Source: Acidobacteriota bacterium
Lineage (GTDB): Bacteria > Acidobacteriota > Terriglobia > Bryobacterales > Bryobacteraceae
Length of the DNA stretch: 64,000 nucleotides
Reading direction: 5' to 3'
Assembly: GCA_018268715.1 (NCBI GenBank)
Contig: JAFDVZ010000007.1
Coordinates: 434,001 to 498,000 of the forward strand
Under the pieces are notes generated by a model that was not told the DNA's origin, searched no databases, and was given only the letters and a program-made list of their open reading frames with translations. The position numbers and the translations under genes are program-made. Shown in pieces: positions 25,574-34,441 of the stretch (positions within the stretch are counted from its first letter, which is position 1; every line of letters starts with the position of its first letter).

Positions 25574-28012
25574 TCACTGTACAGGAAGAATTACTGTATT
25601 GCTAGGCCTTCCATTTACTTTAACGGAGAGTTCCGAGCTGGCCAGCGCCACGCCGTCCGGTATCCGGAACCTGGTCGCCACCGTTCCCACCATTCCAGGA
25701 ACGGCGCCGCTCCAATCGGGATGGATGGACGTTCCGCCGGCGTTCACCTCCACGGGGTCGGCCACCGTGAAACTCCAGTCCGGGACCGTGAATCCGTCGA
25801 TAATCCGTTGATTATAAAGGCCAAACCCGGTTCCGTAGACAGTCACGAGTTCGCCTCTCCGCACGGGCGAGTCCGCCGTCACCAGCGTTCCGTCCTCGTG
25901 CAGGGCGGTCGAGTAGGGCGGTGTGGAGCCGCTCTGGCTGAACAATCCCGGGGCGTTGCGGGACACCGTGAACGTGCCGCTCACGTCGGGTTGCCCGGTC
26001 CAGTGTACGGTCAGCGTGTAGGTCCCGTCCGCCAGGTCCGATGGGACCTGCGCGTTGATCTGCTGCGGCGAAACATATAGAAGCGGCAGGTACCGGTCCG
26101 CCACCGTCACCACGACGTCGCCCAGCGTCTGCGCCAGGGGACTGGTCGGGCCAATCACCAGCGTTGAGGTCAGGCTCTGCCCGTAGATCGTGATGATGCT
26201 GCCCGGGGCGATGGTCCCGTCCGGCGTGTCTCCGGCGGCGTTCTTGATGCCGGCTGGGGCGATGTAGGGAATCCGGTCGAGCATCGCGATGATGCTCTTC
26301 GGGCCGTTCACCGTCAGCTTCCCGATGTTGTAGACGCCGATCAGGTCCCCGGCCCAACGCCGGAAGCGGAAGCCCGAACGGGCGTTGGCGGTAACCGTGA
26401 GATCGGTTCCCGTCGAGTAGAACAAATCGGAAGAGGGCGGGCTGAGCTGGTAATCCACGCCCTGGTCGGGATCCGAGGCAAGCGCCACCCGGTAGGAATA
26501 GCCGTAATTGGCGAACACCGTCTGGGAATCGCCATTGACGGTGAAGGTGCGGGTAGCGGTCCCGCCGTCGCCCCAACCCAGGAAATCCATGCGGGCGCCG
26601 GCGTCAATCGGCACTGACGGCGGCGCGACAATCGAGACCTGGGCGCCGGGATTGCGGTCCACCGAACACGGCGAGACGCAGTCGGTCCCGTCGATTTTCA
26701 GGGTGATGCCGGCCGGATTCGTCAGCACCTTCAACTGTCCGAGCGCCGTGTAGGTAGCCACCATACGGACGCCGGGATTGTTTGCGTCGAGCGTCAAGGT
26801 CTGCGATGCCGCGCCCCCGTTGGACCATCCCTGGAAGGTCCACGTGCGGCCGCCTGAATCCGTTTGCGTCTGCGGCGCCGTGACGGTGTGCGTGGAATTG
26901 GAGGCCCACATGAACGTGTAGGACGGCCAGTTGGCGCGGCCATCGACGTTCAGGCTCAACCCCGACGGCGTGGTCAGGAAAATCGCTTGCACCGCGGGCA
27001 CGAAGGTCGCCGTGATGTTATCCGCCGTCGACGTGTCGGCGTCCGCCGTGTACACCGAGTTGGCCGTCAGGCCATTGCTGAATTTGTCGAAAACCCAGTA
27101 CTTGCCGACAGAGTCCAGTTGCGGGGTCACCGCGCCCACCACGTGCTTGGAGCCGGGCAGGAAGTCGAAATCTCCGAAGCACAACGACGGGACCGTGATC
27201 GGCGCCTGCGGTTGCAGGGTCAAGGTCAACTGGCAGGGCGAATACGTTGGCCCCAGATAATCTCGGGATTCGGTCGACGCCGTGGGCGTTTGTGTTCGGT
27301 CGATCAGCAGCTTCATCCCCAATGGACTGGTGCTGAACCGCACCCGCTTGGCCGGAGCGAACATCGGCTGCATCGTCACCGGACCGTTCAGCGTGTAGGT
27401 GGTCAGGTAGGAGTCGTACACCTGGCCGTTGATATTCCATCCGGTGAACACAAAGCCGGGATAGGGGTAGGCGTTCAGCGCCAAGCCGCCGGGGGTGGCC
27501 CAGATGTCGCCGCTCGACTGCAGGCACCCGCCCGCCACGTAGATGAGGCCGGGCCGGAGCGCGTCCTGCGGCGCGTTTCCGGGCGCGGTGCAGGCCGGGT
27601 TCGCCACCACGGGATAATTTCCGAATCGCAGCCGGACCGCATAGTACTGCGTCAGGGTGGTGTTGATCCACGTCACCGACGGACTCGCGGTGATGGTCTG
27701 ATCCTTCGCGTTGCCGGTGGCCATCGCGCCCGTCGAATCCGTCCATCCGCTGAAACAATATTTATACTGAACGTCCTGGCTGATCTGGCAGCCGGTGTCC
27801 ACGCCATTGGAGATATCGGTGGGAAATTGGAGCAGGTGCTTGCTGCCCTGCGGCCACAGGAACACCTGGGCGGAGACGTAGGGTTGCCCGTCCACATAAA
27901 ACCTGGCGCCGGCGGGCGTCGTGGAGATCCGGATGGAGCTGGTGGTGGTGGTCTGCCCCATCAGCGCCGCGCTCGAGATCAGGCTCGCGAGGAAGAGACG
28001 TTGATATTTCAT
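25574..28012 (-). CDS. Large secreted repeat protein with Solibacter-type C-terminal domain
   Basis: This 812-residue protein has a Sec signal (FLASLISSAALMGQ). The bulk is repeated beta modules of the PEGA/bacterial-repeat kind, with recurring patterns like GWSNGGAAS, FLGWGDGGTATRTF and FRRWAGDLIG. The C-terminal about 230 residues, starting at KNAAGDTPDGTIAPGSII, form the domain described from Solibacter proteins (IAPGSIITIYGQSL, VSPQQINAQVPSDL). That domain is expanded in Solibacter-like Acidobacteria and marks the phylum. The role is probably adhesive or cell-surface. It is monocistronic as far as can be seen. Confidence 0.88.
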   Translation of the reverse strand: MKYQRLFLASLISSAALMGQTTTTSSIRISTTPAGARFYVDGQPYVSAQVFLWPQGSKHLLQFPTDISNGVDTGCQISQDVQYKYCFSGWTDSTGAMATGNAKDQTITASPSVTWINTTLTQYYAVRLRFGNYPVVANPACTAPGNAPQDALRPGLIYVAGGCLQSSGDIWATPGGLALNAYPYPGFVFTGWNINGQVYDSYLTTYTLNGPVTMQPMFAPAKRVRFSTSPLGMKLLIDRTQTPTASTESRDYLGPTYSPCQLTLTLQPQAPITVPSLCFGDFDFLPGSKHVVGAVTPQLDSVGKYWVFDKFSNGLTANSVYTADADTSTADNITATFVPAVQAIFLTTPSGLSLNVDGRANWPSYTFMWASNSTHTVTAPQTQTDSGGRTWTFQGWSNGGAASQTLTLDANNPGVRMVATYTALGQLKVLTNPAGITLKIDGTDCVSPCSVDRNPGAQVSIVAPPSVPIDAGARMDFLGWGDGGTATRTFTVNGDSQTVFANYGYSYRVALASDPDQGVDYQLSPPSSDLFYSTGTDLTVTANARSGFRFRRWAGDLIGVYNIGKLTVNGPKSIIAMLDRIPYIAPAGIKNAAGDTPDGTIAPGSIITIYGQSLTSTLVIGPTSPLAQTLGDVVVTVADRYLPLLYVSPQQINAQVPSDLADGTYTLTVHWTGQPDVSGTFTVSRNAPGLFSQSGSTPPYSTALHEDGTLVTADSPVRRGELVTVYGTGFGLYNQRIIDGFTVPDWSFTVADPVEVNAGGTSIHPDWSGAVPGMVGTVATRFRIPDGVALASSELSVKVNGRPSNTVILPVQ

Positions 28013-28128
28013 AGGACGTCATGAGGACCGCCGCGCCCCATGGTGCGAGCCGCAACCGTCCTGAGATCTCATCGGCATCCTGGAGTTTGCGCTGAATAGG
28101 GTAAAGCCCGTAGATGGGGCGCCGGGCC

Positions 28129-28134
28129 TATAAT
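28129..28134 (+). promoter_or_regulatory. Perfect -10 box TATAAT
   Basis: TATAAT lies 20 bases before the ATG at 28155. No clear TTGACA-like box lies 16-18 bases further upstream. Confidence 0.45.
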
Positions 28135-28154
28135 CGAGGCAGGGGCGAAGTCCG

Positions 28155-28829
28155 ATGAAGTCCTTGATTCTGACCATCCTGCTGGCCGCCGCCGTCTGCT
28201 CGGCCGGCGACAAGAAATCGCGTCCGACCGGCGAGGCCGGCAACGAAAACGTCGACATTTACGCTACGCCGCTGCTCGATCGCGACCAGATAAAGGAAGC
28301 GGTCGGCGCGGAAATGCCCGCCGGAATCATCGCCGTGCGGGTTCGCATCGTCCCGCGGGGCGAGCAGGCGCTTTCGGTGAGCCGCGACGATTTCGAGATC
28401 ATCTCGCATAAAGACGGCCAGCGCTCCGGCGCGTTTGGGCCCACCCAGATAGCGGGCAACGCCACCATGGTGGTCCGCACGGTGGCCGGCAACGACGGCA
28501 TGTACAGCGGCAATCCGAACGGTCCTGTGTGGGGCGGCATTCCGGGCACGATGGGCCGGCCGAGGCAGATGCCGGGCGGCGGCGGAGCGGTCGGGTCGGG
28601 GACTTCCGGAACCACGGAGGCGGAGGCCAAGACGCAGGAGGCTGCCAATAAGAAGGAGAACCCGCTCGTCGCGATCCTCGCCGATAAGATGCTGCAGGAC
28701 AAAGAAACGAAGGAAGCGCTGAGCGGACTGCTGTACTTCCCGCTCGAAGGCAAGCAGAAACTGAAGGACATCGAACTGATTTACAAAGGACCGGCCGGGC
28801 GCCTGATTGTCCCCTTCGCGTTCAAGTAG
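28155..28829 (+). CDS. Secreted protein of unknown function with Gly/Pro-rich centre
   Basis: This 224-residue protein has a short Sec signal (SLILTILLAAAVCSAG). A conserved-looking N-terminal domain follows (IKEAVGAEMPAGIIAVRVR, SVSRDDFEIISHKDGQRS). A Gly/Pro/Asn-rich low-complexity centre (about 110-150) then leads to a C-terminal beta part ending KGPAGRLIVPFAFK. The second domain resembles the end of proteins that describe a field of DUF-type secreted proteins in Acidobacteria. No motif suggests an enzyme and I do not recognise a named family. Confidence 0.7.
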   Translation: MKSLILTILLAAAVCSAGDKKSRPTGEAGNENVDIYATPLLDRDQIKEAVGAEMPAGIIAVRVRIVPRGEQALSVSRDDFEIISHKDGQRSGAFGPTQIAGNATMVVRTVAGNDGMYSGNPNGPVWGGIPGTMGRPRQMPGGGGAVGSGTSGTTEAEAKTQEAANKKENPLVAILADKMLQDKETKEALSGLLYFPLEGKQKLKDIELIYKGPAGRLIVPFAFK

Positions 28830-28854
28830 CGGGACGGGCCGGACCCGCCCCGCG
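28830..28854. terminator. Hairpin between convergent genes
   Basis: GCGGGACGGG (28830-28839) pairs with CCCGCCCCGC (28845-28854) with one mismatch and a five-base loop. It follows the stop at 28829 and precedes the convergent stop at 28868. Confidence 0.55.
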
Positions 28855-28867
28855 CGCGGGCCAACGG

Positions 28868-29185
28868 TTAGCTGGCCGCTTTCACGCTCGAAATGGTGAC
28901 GGTGTCGCCCCTCAGCGATCCGTTAACCGTGACCTTGTGGCCCAGGTGGTCCATCACCTTCGCCTTCGAGGCCTCGTCGATCTTCAGCACCTGGTCGCCG
29001 GACACGAGCACCGGCGCCGTGCCGCCCTTCACGCAGCCCGTCACGCACTTCACAGACTTTTCTGACCCGTCGGTGTGCGCCTTGCCGCACTTTGCGTCGG
29101 AAATGTAGCCGGTCCACTCTTCGGCGAAGGCCGCGCCGCCGCACAGGGTGAACCCGAAAACCATGGCAAGTAGTGTGTTCTTCAT
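28868..29185 (-). CDS. Small secreted Cys-containing protein
   Basis: The start at 29185 has GGAGGG about six bases upstream and opens a Sec signal peptide (LLAMVFGFTLCGGAAFA), giving 105 residues. The mature part begins EEWTGYISDAKCGKAH and has further Cys in KCVTGCVKGG, then a beta-rich end (GHKVTVNGSLRGDTVTI) like a small OB-type barrel. Similar small exported proteins are common in Acidobacteria, but their function is not known to me. It is divergent from the Rrf2 gene, so the 140-base gap may carry promoters for both. Confidence 0.72.
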   Translation of the reverse strand: MKNTLLAMVFGFTLCGGAAFAEEWTGYISDAKCGKAHTDGSEKSVKCVTGCVKGGTAPVLVSGDQVLKIDEASKAKVMDHLGHKVTVNGSLRGDTVTISSVKAAS

Positions 29186-29306
29186 CGTCCCTCCAGGAGG
29201 TCTTCGCCTATTGTACGGCCTCGGAAGCCCGTTTTTGTGTACGAAAATGGTGCATTTCGACGTCGAAAACAGCGTTTTTTGCATCGTTTTGGCGCCGTTC
29301 TAATCT

Positions 29307-29323
29307 GTAACAGTGGATGTTAC
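29307..29323 (+). promoter_or_regulatory. Inverted repeat operator candidate for the Rrf2 regulator
   Basis: GTAAC (29307-29311) and GTTAC (29319-29323) are separated by seven bases and end four bases before the rrf2 ATG. A TTGCAT/TAATCT promoter with 16-base spacing lies immediately upstream (29279-29306). The position fits autoregulation. Confidence 0.5.
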
Positions 29324-29326
29324 GGA

Positions 29327-29776
29327 ATGAACGCAAGCACCAGATTGACTATCGCGCTGCACATCCTCACTCTGCTGGCCTCGAACCCCGAGGAGACGGT
29401 GACCTCCGAGTACATCGCCGGAAGCGTCAACACGAATCCTGTGGTGATCCGCAGGCTGCTCGGACTGTTGCGGACCGCGGGTCTTGTGGTGTCGCAATCG
29501 GGGATCGGCGGCGGCTGGCGGCTGACGGGGCCGCCGGACTCGATCACGTTGCTGGCGGTGCGGCGGGCGGTGAACGAAGGTTCGCCCTTTAACATGCACC
29601 ATCAGCAGCCGAATCCGTCCTGCCCGGTCGGGCGCCACATCCAGAACGCGCTCGTCGAGGTGTATGCGCGGGCGGAGCGGGCGCTTGAAGCCGAACTGGC
29701 GGGCGCCACCGTCGGCCAACTGCTCGAGTCCGTTCAATCCAGGCATCGGGACGCAGGGGAATCGAACAAGGGGTAA
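29327..29776 (+). CDS. Rrf2-family transcriptional regulator, YwnA type
   Basis: This 149-residue winged-helix protein begins MNASTRLTIALHILTLLASN, with the recognition helix near TNPVVIRRLLGLLRTAGL and the wing at QSGIGGGWRL. It lacks the three-Cys Fe-S ligands of IscR/NsrR; a single Cys in NPSCPVG remains, which fits the thiol-sensing YwnA/HypR branch. Such regulators control NAD(P)H-dependent quinone or aldehyde reductases under electrophile stress. The QorB-like gene five bases downstream is the obvious target. Confidence 0.85.
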   Translation: MNASTRLTIALHILTLLASNPEETVTSEYIAGSVNTNPVVIRRLLGLLRTAGLVVSQSGIGGGWRLTGPPDSITLLAVRRAVNEGSPFNMHHQQPNPSCPVGRHIQNALVEVYARAERALEAELAGATVGQLLESVQSRHRDAGESNKG

Positions 29777-29781
29777 TAAAT

Positions 29782-30633
29782 ATGACCATCGCAATCACGG
29801 GCGCTACCGGACATCTCGGCCGCCTTGTCATCGACAGTTTGAAGAGCAGGGTCCCGGCGGGGGATATCGTCGCGCTGGTGCGATCCGCATCGAAAGCCGC
29901 GACGCTCGGCGTCGCCGTCCGCGAGGCCGACTACACGCGACCGGAAACGCTTGGCTCGGCCCTTGAGGGCGTCGATGTGCTGCTGCTGATTTCGGGCACG
30001 GATCTGGGTAAGCGCCTCGCGCAGCACGCCAACGTCATCGCGGCCGCCAAGGCGGCGGGCGTGCGGCGGATCGTTTACACGAGCATCCTGCACGCCGACG
30101 ATTCGCCACTGGATCTCGCCATCGAGCACCGCGCCACCGAAGCCGCGCTGAAAGCCTCCGGCCTCGGCTACACGATCCTTCGCAATGGGTGGTACACGGA
30201 GAATTACGCGGGCTCGATCGGCGGGGCGCTGGCGGGCGGCGCTTTCCTCGGCAGCGCGGGAGACGGGAAGATCTCGTCGGCGGCGCGCGCTGATTTCGCG
30301 GAAGCAGCGGCGGTGGTGCTGGCCGCCTCGGGGCACGAGGGCAAGACGTACGAACTGGCGGGCGATGAGTCCTACACGCTGTCGGACCTGGCCGCCGAGA
30401 TCTCACGGCAAGCCGGCCGCGCGATTCCTTATAAGAACCTGCCCGAGGGCGGCTACGCGGCGGCGCTGAAGGGTTTCGGAATTCCGGAGGCCTTCGCCAA
30501 CGCCATCGCCGGTTGGGACACCGGCGCGTCGAACGGAGCTCTGTATGACACGGGCCGCCAGCTCTCGACGCTCATCGGGCGTCCGACGACTCCCATGGCG
30601 GCCACGGTGGCTGCGGCCTTGCGGGCCGCTTGA
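29782..30633 (+). CDS. qorB: NAD(P)H:quinone oxidoreductase type 2, NmrA/QorB family
   Basis: This 283-residue atypical short-chain dehydrogenase starts with the dinucleotide-binding motif AITGATGHLGRLV and has VYTSILHADDSPLDLAIEHR and GLGYTILRNGWYTENY, typical of QOR2 and YtfG. It reduces quinones with NADPH, limiting redox cycling. It forms an operon with the Rrf2 regulator. Its last eight codons match the unit of the 24/25-base array that begins exactly here. Confidence 0.88.
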   Translation: MTIAITGATGHLGRLVIDSLKSRVPAGDIVALVRSASKAATLGVAVREADYTRPETLGSALEGVDVLLLISGTDLGKRLAQHANVIAAAKAAGVRRIVYTSILHADDSPLDLAIEHRATEAALKASGLGYTILRNGWYTENYAGSIGGALAGGAFLGSAGDGKISSAARADFAEAAAVVLAASGHEGKTYELAGDESYTLSDLAAEISRQAGRAIPYKNLPEGGYAAALKGFGIPEAFANAIAGWDTGASNGALYDTGRQLSTLIGRPTTPMAATVAAALRAA

Positions 30634-31641
30634 CACAGCGGTCCTGCGAGTCGGCTGACGCCGCGCCCTGCGCGCCGACCGACGCTGTGCCGACTGACGC
30701 CGCGGTCACATGCTCCGGCTGACGCGCTCACCGGTCGACACCGCGCGTTGCGTGCCGGCTGATGCTACCGTGCTGCGCGCCGCTTGACGCCACGGTCCTG
30801 AGGGCCGGCCGACGCGGCGTCCTGCGTGCCGACTGACGCCGCAGTCTCGTGCTCCGGCTGACGCGGTGTTCTGCGTGCCGGCTGACGCCGTGGTCTTGTG
30901 CTCCGGTGACGCGCTCACCGGTCGACACCGCGCATTGCGTGCCGGCTGATGCTACCGTTCTGCGCGCCGCTTGACGCCACGGTCCTGAGGGCCGGCCGAC
31001 GCCGTATCCTCCGTGCCGACTGACGCTGCGGTCTTGTGCTCCTGCCGCCGCGGTGTCCTGCGTGCCGACTGACGCCGCAGTCTCGTGCTCCGGCTGACGC
31101 GGTGTTCTGCGTGCCGGGTGACGCCGCAGTCTCGTGCTCCGGCTGACGCGGTGTTCTGCGTGCCGGCTGACGCCGTGGTCTTGTTCTCAGGTGACGCGCT
31201 CACCCGGTCGACACCGCGCGTTGCGTGCCGGCTGATGCTACCGTCCTGCGCGCCGCTTGACGCCACGGTCCTGAGGGCCGGCCGACGCCGTGTCCTGCGT
31301 GCTGGATGACGCCGTGGTCTTGTGCTCCGACTGACCCCGCACCCCGCGCGCCGCCTGACGCGGTGCGCTGCGTGCCGCCTGATGCCGTGCGCTGCGTGCC
31401 GCCTGATGCTGTGCCCTATGTGCCGGCTGATGCTACGGCCGTTGTGCTCCGGGTGACGCGACGGTCACGCGCACCGCTCACACCGCACGTTGCGAGCCGG
31501 CTGGCGCCACAGTCTTCTACGGTGCTGACGCCGTGGTCTAGCGCTGGCTGACGCCACGGTTCATTGCTCCAAGGCCTTGTGCTCCGGTTGATGCCGCGCG
31601 ATACGCGCCGCTTAACCCAGCGGTTCCCTCGAAGCGCCTGA
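30609..31641. repeat. About 40-unit array of 24/25-base repeats seeded by the qorB 3' end
   Basis: The unit reads approximately CGCCGCGGTCCTGCGTGCC followed by GGCTGA, in 24- and 25-base variants, with TGA closing nearly every unit. The first unit is the last 25 bases of qorB including its stop codon. Higher-order structure is present: a block starting GACGCGCTCACCGGTCGACA and containing GCTGATGCTACCG occurs near 30722, 30908 and 31194. Units are imperfect and directly abutting, so this is not a CRISPR. The array fills the about 1 kb gap to the GH28 gene; no gene is supported inside it. Confidence 0.88.
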
Positions 31642-31670
31642 GTGCGGGTAGGATATCTGTCAGGCGCTTC
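31631..31670. promoter_or_regulatory. Perfect 11-base inverted repeat just upstream of the GH28 gene
   Basis: GAAGCGCCTGA (31631-31641) pairs with TCAGGCGCTTC (31660-31670) around an 18-base loop that contains TAGGAT. The right arm ends four bases before the ATG at 31675. It could be an operator, a leader hairpin, or the terminator of qorB and its array. Confidence 0.5.
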
Positions 31671-31674
31671 CAAT

Positions 31675-33150
31675 ATGCTCAACAGACGCGAAACTCTGAA
31701 AATGGCCGCCGCTGTCCTCGGCGCGCCGGCGGTCGTGCTTCGCTCGCAATCGGCCTGTCCCGCGGCGCCGCCCGCCTGGGTGCGCGAGTTGCGCGAACGC
31801 CTGGAGGACATGGCGCGGGAGTTGGTCCGGACTGTCCGCCCTTGGAGCGGTCCGAACCGCGTGTTTACGCCCGCGGCCGCCGCTCCCATCGCCACCCGCG
31901 CCATCCAGAAGGCCGTCGACGAAGCCGCGGGCGCGGGCGGCGGAGTCGTGCGGCTCGCCGGCGGGGACTTCGTGTCCGGCACGATCATGCTCCGGTCCAA
32001 CGTGGCGCTCGAGGTGGCCGAGGGGGCGCGGCTTCTGGCGAGTACGGACCTCGCCGATTATCCGGATCATGTGGCGTCGCGCCGAACCGTGATGGATGCC
32101 AATATGGGGCAGAACCAGTCCCTGATTTTCGCCGAGGGGTGCACGAATATCGCTATCACCGGCGATGGCGTGATCGATGGCCGGGGCTCCCGCGCCAATT
32201 TCCCCGGCAAGGAGACGCAGGGGGCTACGCCGGGCCGCCCCTTCCTGATCCGTGTCCTCGATTCCCGCAACGTCCATGTCTCCCGGATCACGCTGCGCGA
32301 CGCCGCCTGCTGGATGCAGGTCTACCTGAACTGCGAGGACCTGCTGGTGGAGAATATCACCGTCAGCAACGAAGTCAACTTCAACAACGACGGCCTCGAC
32401 ATCGACGGCTGCCGCCGCGTGATCGTGCGTGGGTGCTTCATCAACGCCGAGGACGACGCCCTGTGCTTCAAAGGGGCCTCCCAGCGTCCCACCGAGCGCG
32501 TGCTGGTGGAACATTGCAAGTTCTACACGAGCTGCAACGGCGTCAAATTCGGGACCGATTCCCAGGGCGATTTCCGCGATGTCCTGATCCGCCATGTCGA
32601 GGCCGGAGGCACGCCGGACCACCTGCCGGCCTTGCAGCGCCGCAAGGCGGATTCCGGCGTCTCCTGGGAGTGCGTGGATGGGGGGACCGTGGAGAACCTC
32701 TACGTGCACGACGCCCATATCGTGCGCGCCAAGAGCCCGCTCTTCCTGCGCCTTTCCGACCGGGGGCGCGTCAAGCCGGGCGATCCGAAACCGGGTCCGG
32801 GCCGGCTGCGGCGCATCGTCTTTGAGAAGATCACCGGAGCGGAGATCGGCTCGCGAGGGTCGATGATCCTGGGCATTCCGGAGCGCAAGATCGAGGACGT
32901 CGTGCTGAGCGACGTCTCATTTTCCGTCGAAGCGCCCCGTGGCGCGCCGCCTACCGAAAGCGCGCTCGGGGAGATGCGCAACGAATATCCCGACGCGCAC
33001 ATGGTGGGCGAGCAATCCCCGGCCTGGGGCGTTTGGGCGAGGCATGCCAGAGGGATTACGCTGGCGAACGTCCGCATCACGTCCCAGGGAGCGGCCGGCG
33101 GGGCGCTGAGACATTCCGATGTCGACGGGCTGTGCGGGACGGTCGGATAG
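31675..33150 (+). CDS. Glycoside hydrolase family 28 (polygalacturonase-like), Tat-exported
   Basis: From the ATG at 31675 the protein has 491 residues. The N-terminus MLNRRETLKMAAAVLG is a twin-arginine signal. The body is a right-handed parallel beta-helix with GH28 landmarks: NNDGLDID (237-244) and EDDALCFK (259-266) hold the catalytic Asp residues, and NGVKFGTDSQGDF follows. GH28 enzymes cut alpha-1,4-galacturonide bonds in pectin or related polymers, consistent with a soil plant-matter degrader. Its 3' end is duplicated in the tandem repeat at 33069-33445. Confidence 0.87.
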   Translation: MLNRRETLKMAAAVLGAPAVVLRSQSACPAAPPAWVRELRERLEDMARELVRTVRPWSGPNRVFTPAAAAPIATRAIQKAVDEAAGAGGGVVRLAGGDFVSGTIMLRSNVALEVAEGARLLASTDLADYPDHVASRRTVMDANMGQNQSLIFAEGCTNIAITGDGVIDGRGSRANFPGKETQGATPGRPFLIRVLDSRNVHVSRITLRDAACWMQVYLNCEDLLVENITVSNEVNFNNDGLDIDGCRRVIVRGCFINAEDDALCFKGASQRPTERVLVEHCKFYTSCNGVKFGTDSQGDFRDVLIRHVEAGGTPDHLPALQRRKADSGVSWECVDGGTVENLYVHDAHIVRAKSPLFLRLSDRGRVKPGDPKPGPGRLRRIVFEKITGAEIGSRGSMILGIPERKIEDVVLSDVSFSVEAPRGAPPTESALGEMRNEYPDAHMVGEQSPAWGVWARHARGITLANVRITSQGAAGGALRHSDVDGLCGTVG

Positions 33151-33445
33151 CTGCTCAGGCCTCGCGAACCAGAGCCTTACTGGACTCGGCTCCGCTGGAA
33201 TGATGGCGGACGGCGCCGCTGTCTTCGCCGGTTCGCCCTGTTGCCCGACTCGCGGCTCAGCGCCGCCGCGGACTTGACGACCGTCCGCATGTCCCAGGGA
33301 GCGACCGGCGGTTCGCTGAAACGCTCAGGCCTCGCGAACTACCGCGCTCACGGGCTTCGAACCCACTGGAATCATCGTGAACAGCGCCGCTGTCTTGGCC
33401 CGGTTCGCCATGTCGGCGTGGATCCGCAACACCGCCATGTCGCCG
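33069..33445. repeat. Two-copy duplication of the GH28/propeller convergent junction
   Basis: CGTCCGCATCACGTCCCAGG at 33069 recurs in shorter form at 33282 (CGTCCGCATGTCCCAGG). GCTCAGGCCTCGCGAAC at 33153 recurs exactly at 33323. The first copy includes the real end of the GH28 gene; the second continues into the real 3' end of the minus-strand propeller gene (stop at 33325). The copy between has a degraded propeller tail. Copy 2 lacks about 43 bases. It is the same kind of junction duplication as at 18232-19513. Confidence 0.8.
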
Positions 33446-34431
33446 GACTTGCGGTTCAACACCAGCGCGAACTGCTGATCGGGAGTCACTGTCACATAGC
33501 CCGGCTCGGCGCCGACCGCCGCCACCGAGATTACGCGCCGCGTGGTGATGTTCAGGATGCTTACCTCGCCGCTGGGCGGATTTGTGATGAACAGGTACGG
33601 CGGCCGCGTGTCGGAGGCCGCCATCGCCGCCGGACCCCGCCCCGCCAACACCGTTTCGGCCACTTGCGGCGTGTGGTACGGATACACTACTACCGCCGCG
33701 TCCAGTCCGTCGCCGGTGACGAATAACTGGCCGCCGTCGGGGTTGAAACACAGGTTGTCGGGCCGGACCGCGAGCGGCAGGCGCACAATCAGCCGGGCCG
33801 TCTCCACGTCGTAAATCAGCAGCATCCGCCGGCCCAGGTCGGCCGCGATCAGCGCACGCCCATCCGATTGGAAGCGCACCGCCCCCACCTCCGTGTCCGT
33901 GACGATGGAACGCACTTTCCGCGTGGTCGCGTCGACCAGTGCGATCCGGCCTTCGGCCCCGAAGCTGACCGCCGCGGTCTCCCCGTCCGGGCTGACGTCG
34001 AAATCGCGCGCTTCGCCCGGCAGCGGAGCCTCCCAGGCCGGCTGCAGGTCCGCAATCCGCAGCGCCGACAGCTTGCGCGGAGACCGGTAGAGCGCCATCA
34101 ACGTCTTTCCTCGCACACGCATCGACAGGGCCGCCGCGCCACGCTGCGCTTTCCGGGTCACCTCGAGCTTGTCGATGGGGATCTCGTGAATCGTGCCGGT
34201 GTCGGGGGTCAGGGCGAAGACGGACCGCACGCCGGCGGCGCTCGCCACCTCGGTGGGCTGGGCGTTCAAACGGATATGGCGGATGACGGCGAAGGCGGTG
34301 AGATCGACCGCGGCCACCGCCTGGCCTTCCTGGTTGGCCACGAAGGCGTAACCGGGAAAGCCGGAGCTGCGCTTCCTGCGGCAGCCGGCCAGCGCCAATC
34401 CAGCCCCGAACAGGGCTCTCCGGGAGATCAC
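33325..34431 (-). CDS. YncE-like seven-bladed beta-propeller lipoprotein
   Basis: The 368-residue protein begins MISRRALFGAGLALAGCRRK, with both a twin-Arg and a lipobox (LAGC) so it is probably lipid-anchored. The body is YVTN-type propeller blades: YAFVANQEGQAVAAVDL, FDVSPDGETAAVSF, LCFNPDGGQLFVTGDG and VTVTPDQQFALVLNR. Such propellers usually bind proteins, peptides or heme-related ligands. It lies ten bases from queA on the same strand. Its last codons are duplicated downstream (33069-33445). Confidence 0.82.
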   Translation of the reverse strand: MISRRALFGAGLALAGCRRKRSSGFPGYAFVANQEGQAVAAVDLTAFAVIRHIRLNAQPTEVASAAGVRSVFALTPDTGTIHEIPIDKLEVTRKAQRGAAALSMRVRGKTLMALYRSPRKLSALRIADLQPAWEAPLPGEARDFDVSPDGETAAVSFGAEGRIALVDATTRKVRSIVTDTEVGAVRFQSDGRALIAADLGRRMLLIYDVETARLIVRLPLAVRPDNLCFNPDGGQLFVTGDGLDAAVVVYPYHTPQVAETVLAGRGPAAMAASDTRPPYLFITNPPSGEVSILNITTRRVISVAAVGAEPGYVTVTPDQQFALVLNRKSGDMAVLRIHADMANRAKTAALFTMIPVGSKPVSAVVREA

Positions 34432-34441
34432 GATTCCAGTA

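Noticed and set aside
30634..31641. CRISPR array
   Set aside because: Units abut each other, are imperfect and have no unique spacers of constant length; no cas genes are nearby.
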